From assembly GCA_031772625.1 (NCBI GenBank), contig CM062819.1, positions 822,159,503-822,223,502 of the forward strand: 64,000 bases of DNA, in the 5' to 3' direction. The notes under the pieces are model-generated. The model had not been told where the DNA came from. It did no database searches and saw nothing but the letters and a program-made list of their open reading frames with translations. A program made the translations under genes and the position numbers. Below are positions 44,280 to 56,683 of the stretch, piece by piece; position 1 is the first letter of the stretch, and the number at the start of each line of letters is the position of its first letter. Source of the stretch: Pinus tabuliformis. Taxonomy: Eukaryota; Streptophyta; Pinopsida; Pinales; Pinaceae.

Positions 44280-47200
44280 ATAAGTTGCACGATACGGGAA
44301 TAGGTACGAGTTTCCAAAACAAGTATGGGTACGAAACGTGACCCCCCCCCGCCCCCAAATTTTGGAAATATATATATATATTAGGACATTTAAGAAATGT
44401 TATGTGCAATCATAAAGCATACATGATACATTATAATTTATTACATTATGATTAAATTGTCCAATGTCAATGCATAAGCTATAAGTCTCCAAATTTACAT
44501 CACATTTACTCATGAATGATCACATAATGAAAATAGCAATATCTAATATCAACCTTTATTTATATTATATATCCAAATTTCAAAATCAGCTTTATTATAT
44601 ATATGACGCTGCAAGTACAATAAAGTCTATGAGGTTGCAAGTACTATAAAGACTTAAGGCTTATCCTCATCATCATAATCCTTATAAAAAATAGAAGCAG
44701 AAACATGCTCAACAGTGGATGGTGGAGTTGAAGAAGATGAATGATTGGCCAGTTCCACTTCTAGGCTCCCGATCCTCAATATTCAGGGCAGCAAGATAGA
44801 GCTCCAAATCAAGCCTTTCTGGATCCACATACCATTCTTTAGAAGGACCACAACTATATTTTGGACCCCTACGAGATGCAAGGCAAAGGTTAGAGTGCAC
44901 ATAAACAAGATCCTTTGCCTTATGTGAGCCCAACCTGTTGCGTTTCACAGAATGAATAAAATCATAGGTGCTCCAATTCCTTTCTACTGATGAAGAGCTT
45001 GCCACTTATGAAAGAACGTGAATGTCAAGTTTTTGCAAATGTACACCATTTGCTCCATGACAAATCCACCACCTAATTAGATTCATGGTGCTTCTCTAAT
45101 CCAAAGCTGATATATCTGAATAATCATCTAATCCCGCAGCAAAACTGGCAAATGCTTCCTTCACCTCCTTGTGTAGATGAGATGGAAACATTCTCATAAG
45201 GGTTTTTTGCACCCCATTAGCCACCTCTCTATCCTTATGGGGTGCCTTCCTCATCCCATTGTTTTGAGCAATAAGCTTCTCATCAAAAAATTTGGGGTTC
45301 AAGGCATGTGCTAAAGTGTGCAATGGAGTGTTGGAATTGTTCCACCTATCAACAATGATTTTCTTTACTAAATTATCAAAATGATCATCAACAAATAAAA
45401 GTTGTGGAGACTCCTGCGAAATGATTTCCATAGTTTTCTCAACCATGGTATCCATGCCATCATATACCTCTCCTAAGAAAGGTTGGTTAGTGTCAACATG
45501 ACAAAGAAGCTCAAATGTAGGGGCTGTGAACTTTAGCAGGAAACCTATCTTGATCCACCACTCCTCATCAAGGCACAATCTACGCACCATATATCCCTGC
45601 TCTGAATCTGCCTGTCTCCACTCAACCTAGAGTTGACTCACAACCATAGAAACTAATGGTTGCTTAACCTCAACATGGTGGCGCAACATTAGGAAGTTTG
45701 AGGCATATCTTGTCTCAACAATGTTTAACAACTCCAATTTGGAGTATTCTCGTAATATTGCTTGAGATTGGTGGTGGTTGGTGATGAATTTAACAATCTC
45801 CCATGCTTCTCCTGTGATTTTCTTTATCCATGGAACTTTATTGTCGATCTCCTCTACGATCAGATTCAGATTATGGACAATGCTGGGTATCCAAAAGATG
45901 TGGTCATACCTTTCCTCAATAATTAAACCTGCAGCTTTGCAAGCTAGTGCATTATCCATGATAACTTGCACCACCCTGTTATGTCCTATTTGTTCAATAG
46001 ATTTTATAATAACATCAACAATGAACTGTGCATCTCTTACCTCTCCTGAGTAATCTTCCGTGGCAATGATATTTATCAATGGTCTGCGCCTTATATTTGT
46101 CCATCCAGTTGAGGCTATGCTAACCCCAAACCTATTCCAGGAAGAACGAATTGGTGATAAGATATTCTCCACAAGCTCCTTCTCATTTTTGAGAAGCTAA
46201 GTTCTGACTTTCTCATAGTTGGTCCCCTTGTACCCTATGGGAGCTTTGTTAACTGCCCTTATCATATCTTGCCAGTAAGGAGAGCGAACAACATTGAATG
46301 GGATACCACATACATAAATGCACCTAGTCACTCTGGGATCAACTTCTTCTCTCGCTTGCACATTCACTAATTTAACAATTATGCTATCTTGAACTGAAGC
46401 GGATGCCCCTCTAGAATTTTTGGATTTTCTTGTTGTTGAGTGACTCTCCTCTTCCTTGCTTCAACCACAATCCTTGGCTCAATGTTTGGTGGAGCTTGAG
46501 GAGTAGCTTGAGTAAGCTCTTCATGCCTTATTTTAATTCCATTCACCTCATCTTGCTCTCTTTGATATGCTCTCCTCACCAATGGGTCTGTTGTTTATGT
46601 GCAACCTGCAATCCTTTGGCCTCGTCCATGCAAAAGATGTGCCTTCACTCTTAGGTAGGAGCCTTTGTATGAATTACTGCAAAGATTACATCACCATTCC
46701 CATGAGCCTCCACTTGCATATCTTTGAAGCTTCTGAACATGCCTCCAAAGAGGATAATATTCAATGCTTGGGTTGGACTTGGGGGTTGAACTTGCACCTT
46801 CGTTGGAAGCCATTGCTGCAAAAGAAAATAAAAAAAACAAATCTATAAATAAAAAACGTTTTTCACATTTTTGGGAGCATAAACCCTCGAAAAATAGAAG
46901 AAATAGTGGGAAAAAACTAAGAAAATGAATGCTTCTTACTCAAATAAATTTTTTGTAGCTGAAACTACCCCAAAATGCCACAAAAGACAAGAGAAAGATG
47001 ATTGTAGTTGAGCCAAAAACCAAGAATGTTGTAACTAGAAACTCCCCACTCCAAATCTTCTTGTGAAATCTCTTTCTCTTGCCGTTGAAATCTCCTTTCC
47101 TCACTGTTGAAAACGCCCTAGCTGAAACCACTGCTATCTTCCTCTTTTCTCCTTGCTAAAATCGCCCGTCTCCAAGTGAAATGACTTGCTTAATTCATAT

Positions 47201-47507
47201 GATGAGGGAATGATGCGAGATTATTTTTATAACTTGAGAGAGCCATCGACAAGCATCCAAATAATATTTTATTTGCCAAATAAAATAATAAAAACGAAAA
47301 AAAAAACCGTTAAAAACCACTTAAATGCTAAAATGTGGTCATACGACCTTGAAACGTGTTTCAGGCCGTACTGGGCCACATTTCAGCCACGTGAAACATG
47401 GCAGTACGACTTGAAATGCGTTTCAAGGCTGTACCAAACACGTTTCAACGTTTTCGTATCATTTTTTCCCAGATATAGGGTCTGACCCAACTTTTCCTGC
47501 AACATAG
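44280..47507 (-). mobile_element. hAT DNA transposon (3,228 bp)
   Basis: Perfect 8-bp target duplication, imperfect terminal inverted repeats (left ataagttgca, right end read inward ctatgttgca) and a minus-strand hAT transposase remnant. Subterminal regions carry several copies of cgtttca/tgaaacg (for example about 44308, 44333, 47352, 47390, 47412, 47438), as expected of transposase-binding repeats. A run of c's (44341-44350) follows the left end. It interrupts the 5' LTR of element E, so it is younger than that element. Confidence 0.9.
44709..46813 (-). pseudogene. hAT transposase pseudogene
   Basis: From ATG at 46813 (MASNEGASSTPKS). An N-terminal BED-type zinc finger is legible (W..V, CNLC, then GSYLRVKAHLLHG), followed by a glutamate/glutamine-rich linker, a DUF659-like catalytic region from about 46400 (IPFNVVRSPYW, RRRPLINIIA, MDNALACKAAG), and the C-terminal hAT dimerisation part (WWICHGANG, SSSSVERNWSTYDFIHSVK, KRNRLG at about 44940). 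Stops interrupt the frame near 46692, 46596, 46198, 45628, 45095 and 45010, and a frameshift lies near 46400-46430. The length, about 700 codons, is normal for plant hAT transposases. It is dead. In other hAT elements this enzyme excises and reinserts the element. Confidence 0.85.
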
Positions 47508-48024
47508 CAATTAGGAAAATAATTTCCAGTTGCTGTGATAGATGGAATTTCCACATAGTATCAAAGCATGAGTGATCAACCGGGAAGCTCAGAAGCGGAG
47601 TAGGGAATTTTGTTGTTTAGAGGGAGAAGCACGCTAAAATTCTCAGAGGTTGCACAATACCTAGATAGGTAGAACGAATTGCTGGGGCAAGGGTTCGATT
47701 TTCAGTTGCAGGTTGGAAGAAAATTTGATTTGCCCAGAATAGTGATTCCGACAGTCGGAAGGAGCAACAACAACTCAATTTTTTCGCTGAGCAAATCTTT
47801 GGTTGCACACAGAGGGTTTTGCAGCAGCAGAATCAGCGTCGGGTGGAAGAGAAAAGCACACACGAGGGAAAATTTCTCTCAAGGGACTTCGAGTTTCAGA
47901 AGTTCGATTTTTCCAGGTAGATTGGCAGTAGTTGAGTGAAAATTTCCTCACTCCAGAAGGGAGTGTGTATAGTAGATCCAACAACCAAGCAGAGGGAAAG
48001 AGGGAGTTTTCGACAGATTTAGAG

Positions 48025-48810
48025 ATGGCCACAATAGGGCTCAGAGATCAGGACAGATTGGAGGGAGCCTCCAACTATGTCATCTGGAAGGCTAGGATGT
48101 CCTTCCTTCTGGATGAATATGACTTGAAGACCTATGCAAAAAATGTGGTAGCAGTTCCCCAAGACCCCGATTAGCAGAAGGAGTACAAGAAAGAAATGGC
48201 TAAGGCAAAGAGGATGATTTTGGATGGTGTTTGAGATCATCTGGTCTCACATGTGGTAGACAAGGGAATGACCAAGGAAATGTGGGATGCTCTTTCTGAG
48301 CTATTTTAGAGTTCTTCTGAGTAGTGGAAGATGTTTCTCCAAGAGAAGTTGAGGAACACCAGGATGCAGAAGGGCGAGAGCATAGATGCCTTTCTCACTT
48401 GGATTCAGGAAGTCCGAGATTAACTGTCAGCCATTGGGGAGGCACCCCAACCCACAGAGCTTGTACGATTGGCATTGAATAGTGTCTCAGAGGATTGGCA
48501 AGTATTTGTCCAAAGTATCTTGGGCAGAGACACCTTGCCAAAGTGGGACAAGATGTGGTCTGATCTACAACAGGAGGAGTTGAGGAGGGCTCTGTTTAAG
48601 AGTACGATCAGCGACTGCAGAAGCAAGGGACCGAAGAGTGAGGAGAATGTGGCCCTAGCATCTAAGGTTCCCAGCGAGGGGCAGGGGGAGCAGAAGAAGA
48701 AGAAGAAGAAGGACCTGTTAAAGGTCAAGTGCTTCAGGTGTGGTGAGTTCGGTCACTACAACACGCAGTGTCCTCTCAGGAAGGACAAGCTGGAGAAGCA
48801 ACACTAGGCA
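48025..48810 (+). mobile_element. Element E Gag with UBN2-type domain and zinc knuckle (broken)
   Basis: Starts MATIGLRDQDRLEGASNYVI; the W-K-A-R-M-x-F-L-L segment and downstream helices match Copia Gag (the DUF4219/UBN2 region). Near the end a run of lysines precedes CFRCGEFGHYNTQC, a CX2CX4HX4C knuckle. The sequence is followed not by a protease but by CAG-rich non-coding DNA. It packages RNA into particles in related elements. Some breaks. Confidence 0.8.
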
Positions 48811-49496
48811 ACAACGTCCACAGAGATTGACAAACTGTCTTCCAGGTCGGAAGAAGAGTTTTCCATGTTTGCAACTATACATCCAGGAGAGAGGTGGGGC
48901 GACTTGGAGCTGTAGTCCCAAATATTACGGAGATTGGGCAGGGTCCATTAAGGAGTCCACCTCATGGATCATCACCTGGCTATGGGGGCACACAATATTC
49001 AGTAGCAGGATGGATCAATGTTAGTTGATGTAGTTAGATTCCAGGGTGACATTTGCAGACTAGTAGCAGTTAGGTGCTGGGGGGCGCAGTACAGAATTGG
49101 CAGCAGTGCAGAGTGGCACAATGCAGAGTTAGCAGCAACGCAGATTACTTGGTGGACAGTGCAGTGGCTAGTAGCAGTGAGATGCTCAAGAGAGAGATAC
49201 ATGATAATGAACACAAATGATTCAGTATTTTGGATACTTCTTAGTTGCACTTGTTGCAGCGACAAATGAGAGGGAGTTGCAGTTGCAGCAACGACAAATG
49301 AGAGGGAGTTGCAGTGCAGATGTAGAGTTGGCAGCAGTATGGCAGTGTCAACAACAACACAAATGCATCATTAGAGTTGCGCAGTTGTTGGTGGGCAGTG
49401 GCCAGACGTCAGTGGCGTGACAAAGGGGTGATATAGAGACATGGTGTTGTAGCAGCAGTGGTGCAGCACTAGAACACCTTCCTCGCTAAGAGGGAG
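48811..49496 (+). mobile_element. Element E CAG/GCA-rich 3' segment and polypurine tract
   Basis: Non-coding stretch where pol would be expected. Dense in gcagt, gttgcag and agcagc, with a direct duplication of gcaacgacaaatgagaggga-type units at about 49255-49315. Ends ctaagagggag directly before the LTR at 49497. Confidence 0.6.
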
Positions 49497-51585
49497 TGTT
49501 GGTTTTTGTAGCATCAGAGGTGTTCTAGTTTCGAAACTTTGTGGAGAGGCTAAAACACATAAGATCTCCAAAACTCAAAAATCGTTTCTAGAAATTCCAC
49601 CTAGAGATGGCTCAATTAGATTATTAGCCGATTTTAAAAATATTTCCTAAGTCTAAACTTCAGGAATATGGTTAATTAATCAATATTAATTGAGATAAGG
49701 TGAGAATTCTATAGAAACTCACACGGATCGACATTAAATCTAATTTGGGCCCTTGATTAAGTTTTAATCTTGGTTATTAGAGGACCAACAAAGGATTATA
49801 AGAAGCTGTCAATGGGTAGATGGAGAATACACTTGTGGGGTTTGATTTCCTTGACAATTTGATTTCAGAGAGCAACAACAGTTGTCGGAAAGCCAGAGAA
49901 GGAAGTAGAAACAATGAGGGGTAGGGACGTTGAGGTTGAAGGAAGTTTTCTAGATCCAGTGAGTGCATTTGCAGAGAGGTCGAAATTTCTCTAGGAAGCT
50001 GCGTAGGAACTTCACTGGGCAATTCAATTTGTTGAAGAAGGAATGCGTTTTCAGTTCCAGAGGCCAGGTAGAGGTTCCAAAGTGTTGGAGAAGCGTTTTC
50101 CCAGCCAGTAGCAGGCAGGACAGTGTGATTAAAAGACGATTCAGGTAGCACGTGTGGCAGACAACTTCAGCTTGACACAAAGCCTGCGTAGGCCCAGTTG
50201 GATGACTTGCTTTTCAGCAGCAGTCAAGTGCCAGGATTGCTGGGAGTGAGGGTAATTTCCCTCAAGATATTTTTGCCAGTATTTTTCTCTGCAGGATTTC
50301 TAGTTTCGGTATCCAGATTGTACTCAGATAATTTCACTGCTGCATAATAATAAAACCCTTAGTTGCTGCACCGATTTTTCCAAGTTGGGTTTTTCCGAGG
50401 ACATTTGTCCGAAAATAACTGTCTTATTCTTATGAGTGTGTGCGAGATTTTCTCAGTTTCCAATGCTATTTTTCTTTCGCAGTTTATTTGGGACGATCAC
50501 AGTGTGAATTATTTGATATTTGCCGTAGCAGATAAAATGTTAAATAAATTAACAATTAGGAAAATAATTTTCAATTGATGTGATAAATGAAATCTTCTGA
50601 GCGAGCACCTTAATCCTTCAAGATGCTACACTTGGGCAACTTGGTTCACTCTCACACTGCCCTCCAACAGTCCACGAGTGTCCAATCCAAACTAGTCCAA
50701 CCTAGATAGTACATCCACTAGCATAAAAAACAACTTAATCCCATCATCAACATACCTTTTGGCTCTTCATTAATTTCTGTAGACTGCTGTGGCTTAGGTT
50801 GATTGTTTAGGGTTGCTAACAGTGCTTGTTTAGCCTCCTCCCAATACCCAAACAACCCTCCAACCGTTGCGACTTGCTCTCCACAACAGGTTAGATCCTT
50901 CTGCTCCCAAAACAAAGCTCTCCACCCTTTGAAATTGCCCTAACTTAAGCTTGGACCTCCTATATTTATATCAGACTCCCCGCGGCCCTCAAACCAGGGC
51001 TAGACATGCCACAAACCATTACCAAAATAGCCCAAAAATCCTTCTTGAAGCCTAGGCATGCTTTGCTGGTACTTGGCCCTCCCAAACAATCGTAGAAAAG
51101 ATGCAAAACAACTCTTCTCTTCCTTCGCTAGGGCTCCTAAGCTCTACGACCACTTCAGATGATGAGATTCTATGTTTAGATGCTCTTTGGATGTGTGTTT
51201 GAGTTCTCACAATCACCTTATATTTATACGTTTCTCAAGGGCTCAGCGAACTGCCCTTGCAGGCTTGTACAACTTGTCATGAGGGCTACAATAACCCTAG
51301 CCGACTTGAACATTACATGTGCAAACCCAACAACAACATATAAAAATTAATATCTCATGTTCTAGACCTCTGATTTGAGTGATTTTTGCTGCCCTTCTCC
51401 TCTAAGGGTCCTCTAACACCTCCATGTGTCAAATCACTCAACCTCCTTTTGGTTTCACACCCACCATCTTGGGTGCAAAGCCCACATGCTTGGGTTCAAA
51501 GTCCACAAAGCCATTTGTGGCACTCCAACCTCCAAACCCCAAACCCTAGGTCTTGGATTGCCTCCCAAGCTACCATATCTCAACA

Positions 51586-53301
51586 CTCCCACTTAGTGAT
51601 GGAGGTACTTCCAAGACTAGGAAGTAACTCGTCATCATCACTGTCACTACTCGCAACACTCGCCCAACTCCTGGCGCCCATAATTGCAACAAACCCTTTA
51701 GCATGGACTACACCTCTCTCGAAAGTGTCGTTGTCACTAGAAGCCTCCTACTTCTTCTTCTTCTCCTGAAATGTCTTCTAGTCTTTCCATGATTCCCTCT
51801 TGGTAAATGTAGAAGCACCCTTGCTCCCTACTAACCACGCGCTCTTCTTGGGTTGCATAGTCTCCCTTTGAACCTGCAAAATCCCTCTAGAACTCGACTC
51901 CCTCTGAGCCTCTGGAACCTGGACCTTCTTCTTTGGAACTTGTACCCGCTCCTTTGAAACCTGCACCTGCTTCTCTGGAACTTGTACCTGGTTCCGCTTC
52001 TTTCCATGATCTATAGGCTTACTCGTCAGTCTGTATAGACCATGCTCTCTAACTCCAAGCACAACACCTGCGGAGCTAGAGCCTCTGGGCCTAAGTCTAA
52101 CCTTCCCATCTTGGAACAAGACCTCAAACCGCTTCTGCTCGATCGCTTAGACAAACATCACGTTGTATCTGAGTCTTGGTACAAACAATACATCCTGAAC
52201 TCGCATCACTTAATCCGACTCCATCTTGAATGGTACGACCCCTGATCCTTTGATCTCTTTTTGACTCTTGTCGCCCAATACTATGTGCAACTTTGAGTCC
52301 CACTCAACTAGAGTCTCGAACACCTTCTGTGACCTTGTCATATGCTTTGATGCTCCACTGTCCATGTACCATGCAGCGTCGTCAATGGTACCCTGCAAGA
52401 AATGAGAGATCAAAGTAAAGTCCTCTTTCTCTAATCTCCTGGAGAGATCATCTATCTTGGTAAAAGTGGCAACACCTGCGACCTGCTTCCCTTTCTTCTT
52501 CTCATCATCTCCCTTCTTCTTCATCGGACACCTTGTCAAAAAATGACCCATCTCACCACAGTTAAAACACTTGATCTTACTCAAGTCCTTCTTCTGCTTG
52601 CCCTTCATTCTCACTGCAAGTGCCACGTCATCATCTGAAGCCTTCTTGTTTGGATGAAGATCCTCGTCTCGCAACTCTTCCTGAATGAATTCATCCCACA
52701 ACCTATTCCAGTTTGGCAGCTTGTCCCTAGCAACAATTCATTTGATGAATGAATTCCACTCTGGAATAAACCCCTTCAAGGCAATCCTCACCATCTCAGA
52801 ATCTGCAATAGTCACACCGATGACGACAAGATCATCTCGAACTTGAGACAACCTCGTCAGCTACGAAGTCACCCCTTATCCTCCAATACCAATACCCGAT
52901 TCTCATTCTTATTCTGGAACTAATTCTGAAGAGCCTCCAACATCTCATGGGCAGTGTTCTTCCCGAATAGAAGAGGTATTAAAGAATCCTTGACACTGTC
53001 TAGGATGATCAACTTTGCCTTTGTATCCAATTCCTCGTACACTTCCAGCTCCTTAGCATTGACTTCTTGATTGCTTTCTCGAGAAATTCCCAGATCTTGT
53101 TGACCATTAAAACCAACTTGATCCTTTCCTTCCATGGACTATAGTTGGACAACCCTTCCAACCTGTCCTCATACCAGAGACTAACTTGCAACTTCGACAT
53201 TGTGTGAGCCCTTCAACAACAATGTGAGCAACTCCCTCTTAAGCTGTAGTTCGCTGTGCACACTTTGATTCACTGGTCCTTCAAACTTGGCTCTAATACC
53301 A
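51586..53301 (-). mobile_element. Element D interior: Gag, protease start and pre-integrase remnant
   Basis: Gag N-terminal part about 53200-52920 (YEDRLEGLSNYSPWKERIKL), then a region with the zinc knuckle (CFNCGEMGHFLTRC at about 52560) and YMDSGASKHMTRSQKVFETL, the Copia protease active site (52350-52320). 52119-51778 includes LGVREHGLYRLTSKP, which looks like the segment before integrase in Copia polyproteins, followed by a four-unit VQVP repeat. No integrase core, RT or RNase H. Primer site GCTCTAATACCA complement at 53290-53301. Broken. Confidence 0.75.
51910..51993 (-). repeat. 21-bp x 4 tandem repeat coding VQVP-type units
   Basis: Four 21-bp units (ct-tggaac-tg-acc--ctt) code on the minus strand for VQVPEKQ, VQVSKER, VQVPKKK and VQVPEAQ, a heptapeptide repeat with alternating charge. 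It lies in frame in the element D interior. Confidence 0.75.
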
Positions 53302-55009
53302 TGTTGTTTTTCCATGATACTGGAGTCTAGGATAGAATCTTAAATCACTGACGCTACCAATCCAAGTATCACAACAAGACTACTTTGCACAACGGAATAA
53401 TATACAACAGTAAATCTACTAGTGCACAAAATATACACAACTTTTTACAAATTTAATCAACAACCCAACTTTGTTATATTAATCAAACTGATAATACAAT
53501 AGTCTAGGGCTCCCATACTAGGGATAATGGCCCTCATACATCCACTAGTACAAGAATACAAGAACAAGATACACTGATCATTTAGTTGATGTTGCCCACC
53601 ATCATGGATTCTCGATTGTATCTTGAACACACATCTAGTCCTTTGCTTCTCCTCTGCCGCACTGCCTCTATCAATGCACCAACTCCTTTAGGCCACTGAA
53701 CTCGACTCTCCAATCTGCCCTCTAGCTAATCATAAGTCCATCTACAACCAACACATAGGGTCTTCATGCTCACTAGTTGCTCCTTCGTCCTTCAAGGCCA
53801 CAACACTTTGAGTCTTCTTGCCCACTACTGCTCCTCAACTACTTAGGGACTTCTTCCCACTATTGTCTTCCTATGCTGCTCTAATGAAGACAAACATAGG
53901 GCAGGAGGGCTGCCACCTATCACTGTCAAACATCTCTTCTCGAACAATGAACTTGGGCTATCGAATATTGCTCCTCTGGCTGATCAGACCTTGAGCTCCT
54001 TCAATCTCTGCCTTATATAGCAGCCAACTTAATCCTTCAAGATGCTGCACTTAGGGCCAACTTGGTCCACTCTCATGCTGCCCTCCCACAATCCACGAGT
54101 GTCCAATCCAAACTAGTCCAACCTGGACACTACATCCACTAGCATAAAAAACAACCTAATCACATGATCAACATACATTTTGACTCTTCATTGACTATTG
54201 TAGATTGCTGTAGCTTAGGATGAGTGGTTAGGGCTGCCAGCAGTGCTTGTTTAGCCTCCTCCCAATACCCAAACAACCCTCCAACAGCTGTGGCCTGCTC
54301 TCCACAATAGGTCAGATCCTTCTGCTCCCAAAACAAAGCTCTCAACCCTCCTGAAATTGCCCTAACTCAAGCTCGGACCTCCTACATTTAGATCAGACTC
54401 CCTGCGGCCCTCAAACCAGGGCTAGACATGCCACAAACCATTACCAAAATAGCCCATAAATCCTTGTTGAAACCTAGGCCTTCTTTGTTGGTACTCGACC
54501 CTCCCAAACAATTGTAGAAAAGATGCAAAACAACTCTTCTCTTCCTTCGCTAGGGCTCCTAAGCTCTGCGACCACTTCAGATGATGAGATTCGACATTTA
54601 GATGCTCTTTGGATGTGTGTTTGAGCTCTCACAATCACCTTATATTTATATGTTTCTCAAGGGCTCAATGAACTGCCCTTGTGGGCTTGTACAACTTGCC
54701 ATGAGGGCTACAATAACCCTAGCCGACATGAACATTACATTTGCAAACCTAACAACAACATATAAAAATTAATATCTCATGTTCTAGACCTCTGATTTGA
54801 GTGATTTTCGCTCCCCCTTTCTCCTCTAAGGGTCCTCTAACACCTCCATGTGTCAAACCACTCAACCTCCTTGTGGTTTCACACCCACCATCTTGGGTGC
54901 AAAGCCCACATGCTTGGGTTCTAAGTCTACAAAGCCATTTGTGGCGCTCCACCCTCCAAGCCTCGAACCCTAGGGCTTGGAGTACCTCCCAAGCTACCAA
55001 ATCACAACA
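53302..55009 (-). mobile_element. Element D right (5') LTR, uninterrupted
   Basis: 1,708 bp from tgttgtttttcca to aatcacaaca, flanked on the right by the target duplication attga (55010-55014) and on the left by a tRNA-Met-type primer site. Serves as the empty-site reference for both insertions in the left LTR (junctions at about 53910 and 54020). Confidence 0.9.
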
Positions 55010-55014
55010 ATTGA

Positions 55015-55547
55015 GTTGTTAATTGAGTTGATGTGGAACATAATTATCTTCATAATTCAGAGGTCTTGTTTCAGTTGTGTTTGGATCCTAGTCCTTGATG
55101 GGGGGGTGGGGGGCTTCCCCCATGCTACTGTTGCAAGGGGTTCAGGGGTAGCGCCCTTGAAAGGAAATTTCAGAGAAAATTTTCTTGTAAAATATTTTAA
55201 TTTTGTAGTCAATATGAACCATTCATTAGGCGAAAGATTTGATGGTAGAAGTTATGTTAATTTAGGGTTTTTTGCCCTAGAAGACAACCCTCTGTTTGTA
55301 TGAGGTAATTGTACTGTGGTTGCGTATTATTCTGTATCTATTCCTATCTTTTGCTAGCACTTGATCACAAGTTTTGACTCATATGGTCTTATTATCGTCA
55401 CATGATATAATCTTGTAGAGATGCTGTCTTACACAAGTATTTGAACTAGTGTAGCTTGTTTTACAATGGTAACATGTAAAATTTGTTGTTCCAACCCTTT
55501 TCCTTCTCACTAGCTTTGTTGCATACTTTTACAAGGGTGTTGAATAG
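55015..55547. other. Flanking DNA between elements D and F
   Basis: No gene. Around 55095-55160 the phrase gggggggtggggggcttccccc and gggttcaggggtagcgcccttg resembles sequence common in plant LTRs, so an older LTR fragment may be present. Otherwise AT-rich. aatag (55543-55547) would be the target duplication of element F, whose other end is outside the window. Confidence 0.35.
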
Positions 55548-56683
55548 TGTTGATTTGGGGTAGCATTAGATGTGCTCTAGCCACAAAAATTGGTGGAGAG
55601 GCTAAAGCACATGAGATCTCCAAGACTCAGAAATGGTTTGGGCAAAATCTAACCGGTTTGGGAGATATTAAAATAATTAATATTTTTAATGGAGTTCCTA
55701 AGTCTAAACTTAGGAAAAATAAAATATTAATGGGTATTAATATAAAACTGAGTTAAAATGGTCCAAAAGTCATGGATCAAGCCAAATCTAATCTTAGCCG
55801 TTAATTAGAGATTTAATCTCGACCATTGATGGACCAACGAGAAAAGTATAAGAGGAGGCTTGAGGGTCAGTTGGAGGACACACCAATAGAGATCAAGAAC
55901 TCAATTTTCTGGGGCAGGATTTGCTGAGGCAATTAAGTGAGTGATCTGAGTTGCAGGTGAGGGGCAGTGAATACATAGCAGAGAGGCAGAGTTAGTACCA
56001 AGAGGATCAGCGCAGAGCCAGGAGAGGGATGCAGAGCTAGCTAGAGGCTACGTAGAGGTAGCCAGTGGCCACGCAGAGGCAGCCAAGAGTTGTGCAGAGC
56101 CAGAGGGGCCCAACATGTGAGACGCAAAGAGTTTAGGGGCTGACGTAGAGGCTCTGGAAGCCGACACAAAGCCCAGAGAGGCTGGCGCAGGGCTTAGAGG
56201 CAGCGCTGGGAGAATTTCGTGGAACAGACTGAGAGTTGGAGAGCTAGATAGGGTGACACAGTCCCTATTAGAGTGATGCAGAGGAACAAAAGCTACATTG
56301 TTGCTGTGGGATCGTTCATCCGGTGATTTAGCCGGAATATCTGTCTCTGACTGAGAGGTACTACTGCCGAGGGCATTCTTTGTTGGGTGAGCCATTTCTG
56401 GCACCCAGGTTGTATTTTGAAACTGCATAATAATCAAATCCTCTGAATAGCTACATCGGTTTTCCCGCAATGGGTTTTTTCCAGGGGCATTAGTCCAAAA
56501 ATAGCAGTGTCGCTTGTGTGCTTGTTTACTTTCAGTTGATGATCTGTATGTGTTGATACTGTACTTGTATTTATTTTCAGTATTTACATGGTAAATAAAT
56601 TGTTAAGTAATTGAACAAGTAGGAAGAAATAATCAGATAGTACAGGGAGAATTTCTAATGGGTTAAACTTAGAAATTCCAACA
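55548..56683 (+). mobile_element. Element F 5' LTR
   Basis: tgttgatttggggtagc..aattccaaca. Contains a GACGCAG-rich minisatellite-like stretch (56040-56210), gggttttttccaggggcatt near 56475 typical of Copia LTRs, and the primer site directly after the end. Confidence 0.85.

Larger units (their letters stand above)
43245..50600 (+). mobile_element. Gag-only Copia-type element E, plus strand (broken)
   Basis: 5' LTR 43245-47555 (about 1,075 bp once the hAT insertion is discounted), primer site at 47556 (TAGTATCAAAGCATGAG, a tRNA-Met-type site), gag at about 48025-48810, a GCA/CAG-rich 3' segment, a polypurine tract (aagagggag, 49488-49496) and 3' LTR 49497-50600. No protease, integrase, RT or RNase H. 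Flanks gcaat/gcgag match at three of five positions, a decayed target duplication. It sits in the left LTR of element D. LTRs differ by roughly 11% over the first 140 bp. Confidence 0.85.
39380..51585 (-). mobile_element. Element D left (3') LTR, split in three
   Basis: LTR pieces at 39380-39987, 43131-43244 and about 50606-51585 align in order with the intact right LTR (53302-55009). Starts tgttgtttttcca, ends atctcaaca. Directly after comes ctcccacttagtg, the complement of the polypurine tract. Confidence 0.85.
39380..55009 (-). mobile_element. Copia-type element D, minus strand, holding nested insertions (broken)
   Basis: LTRs of about 1.7 kb at both ends, a perfect 5-bp target duplication, a tRNA-Met-type primer site and a 1.7-kb interior with gag, the start of a protease and a pre-integrase-like remnant, but no integrase, RT or RNase H. 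Its left LTR is split by two later insertions (39988-43125 and 43245-50600). Without these the element would be about 5.1 kb. The LTRs differ by roughly 8% over the first 240 bp. It lies in what may be intron 2 of the host gene. Confidence 0.85.
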
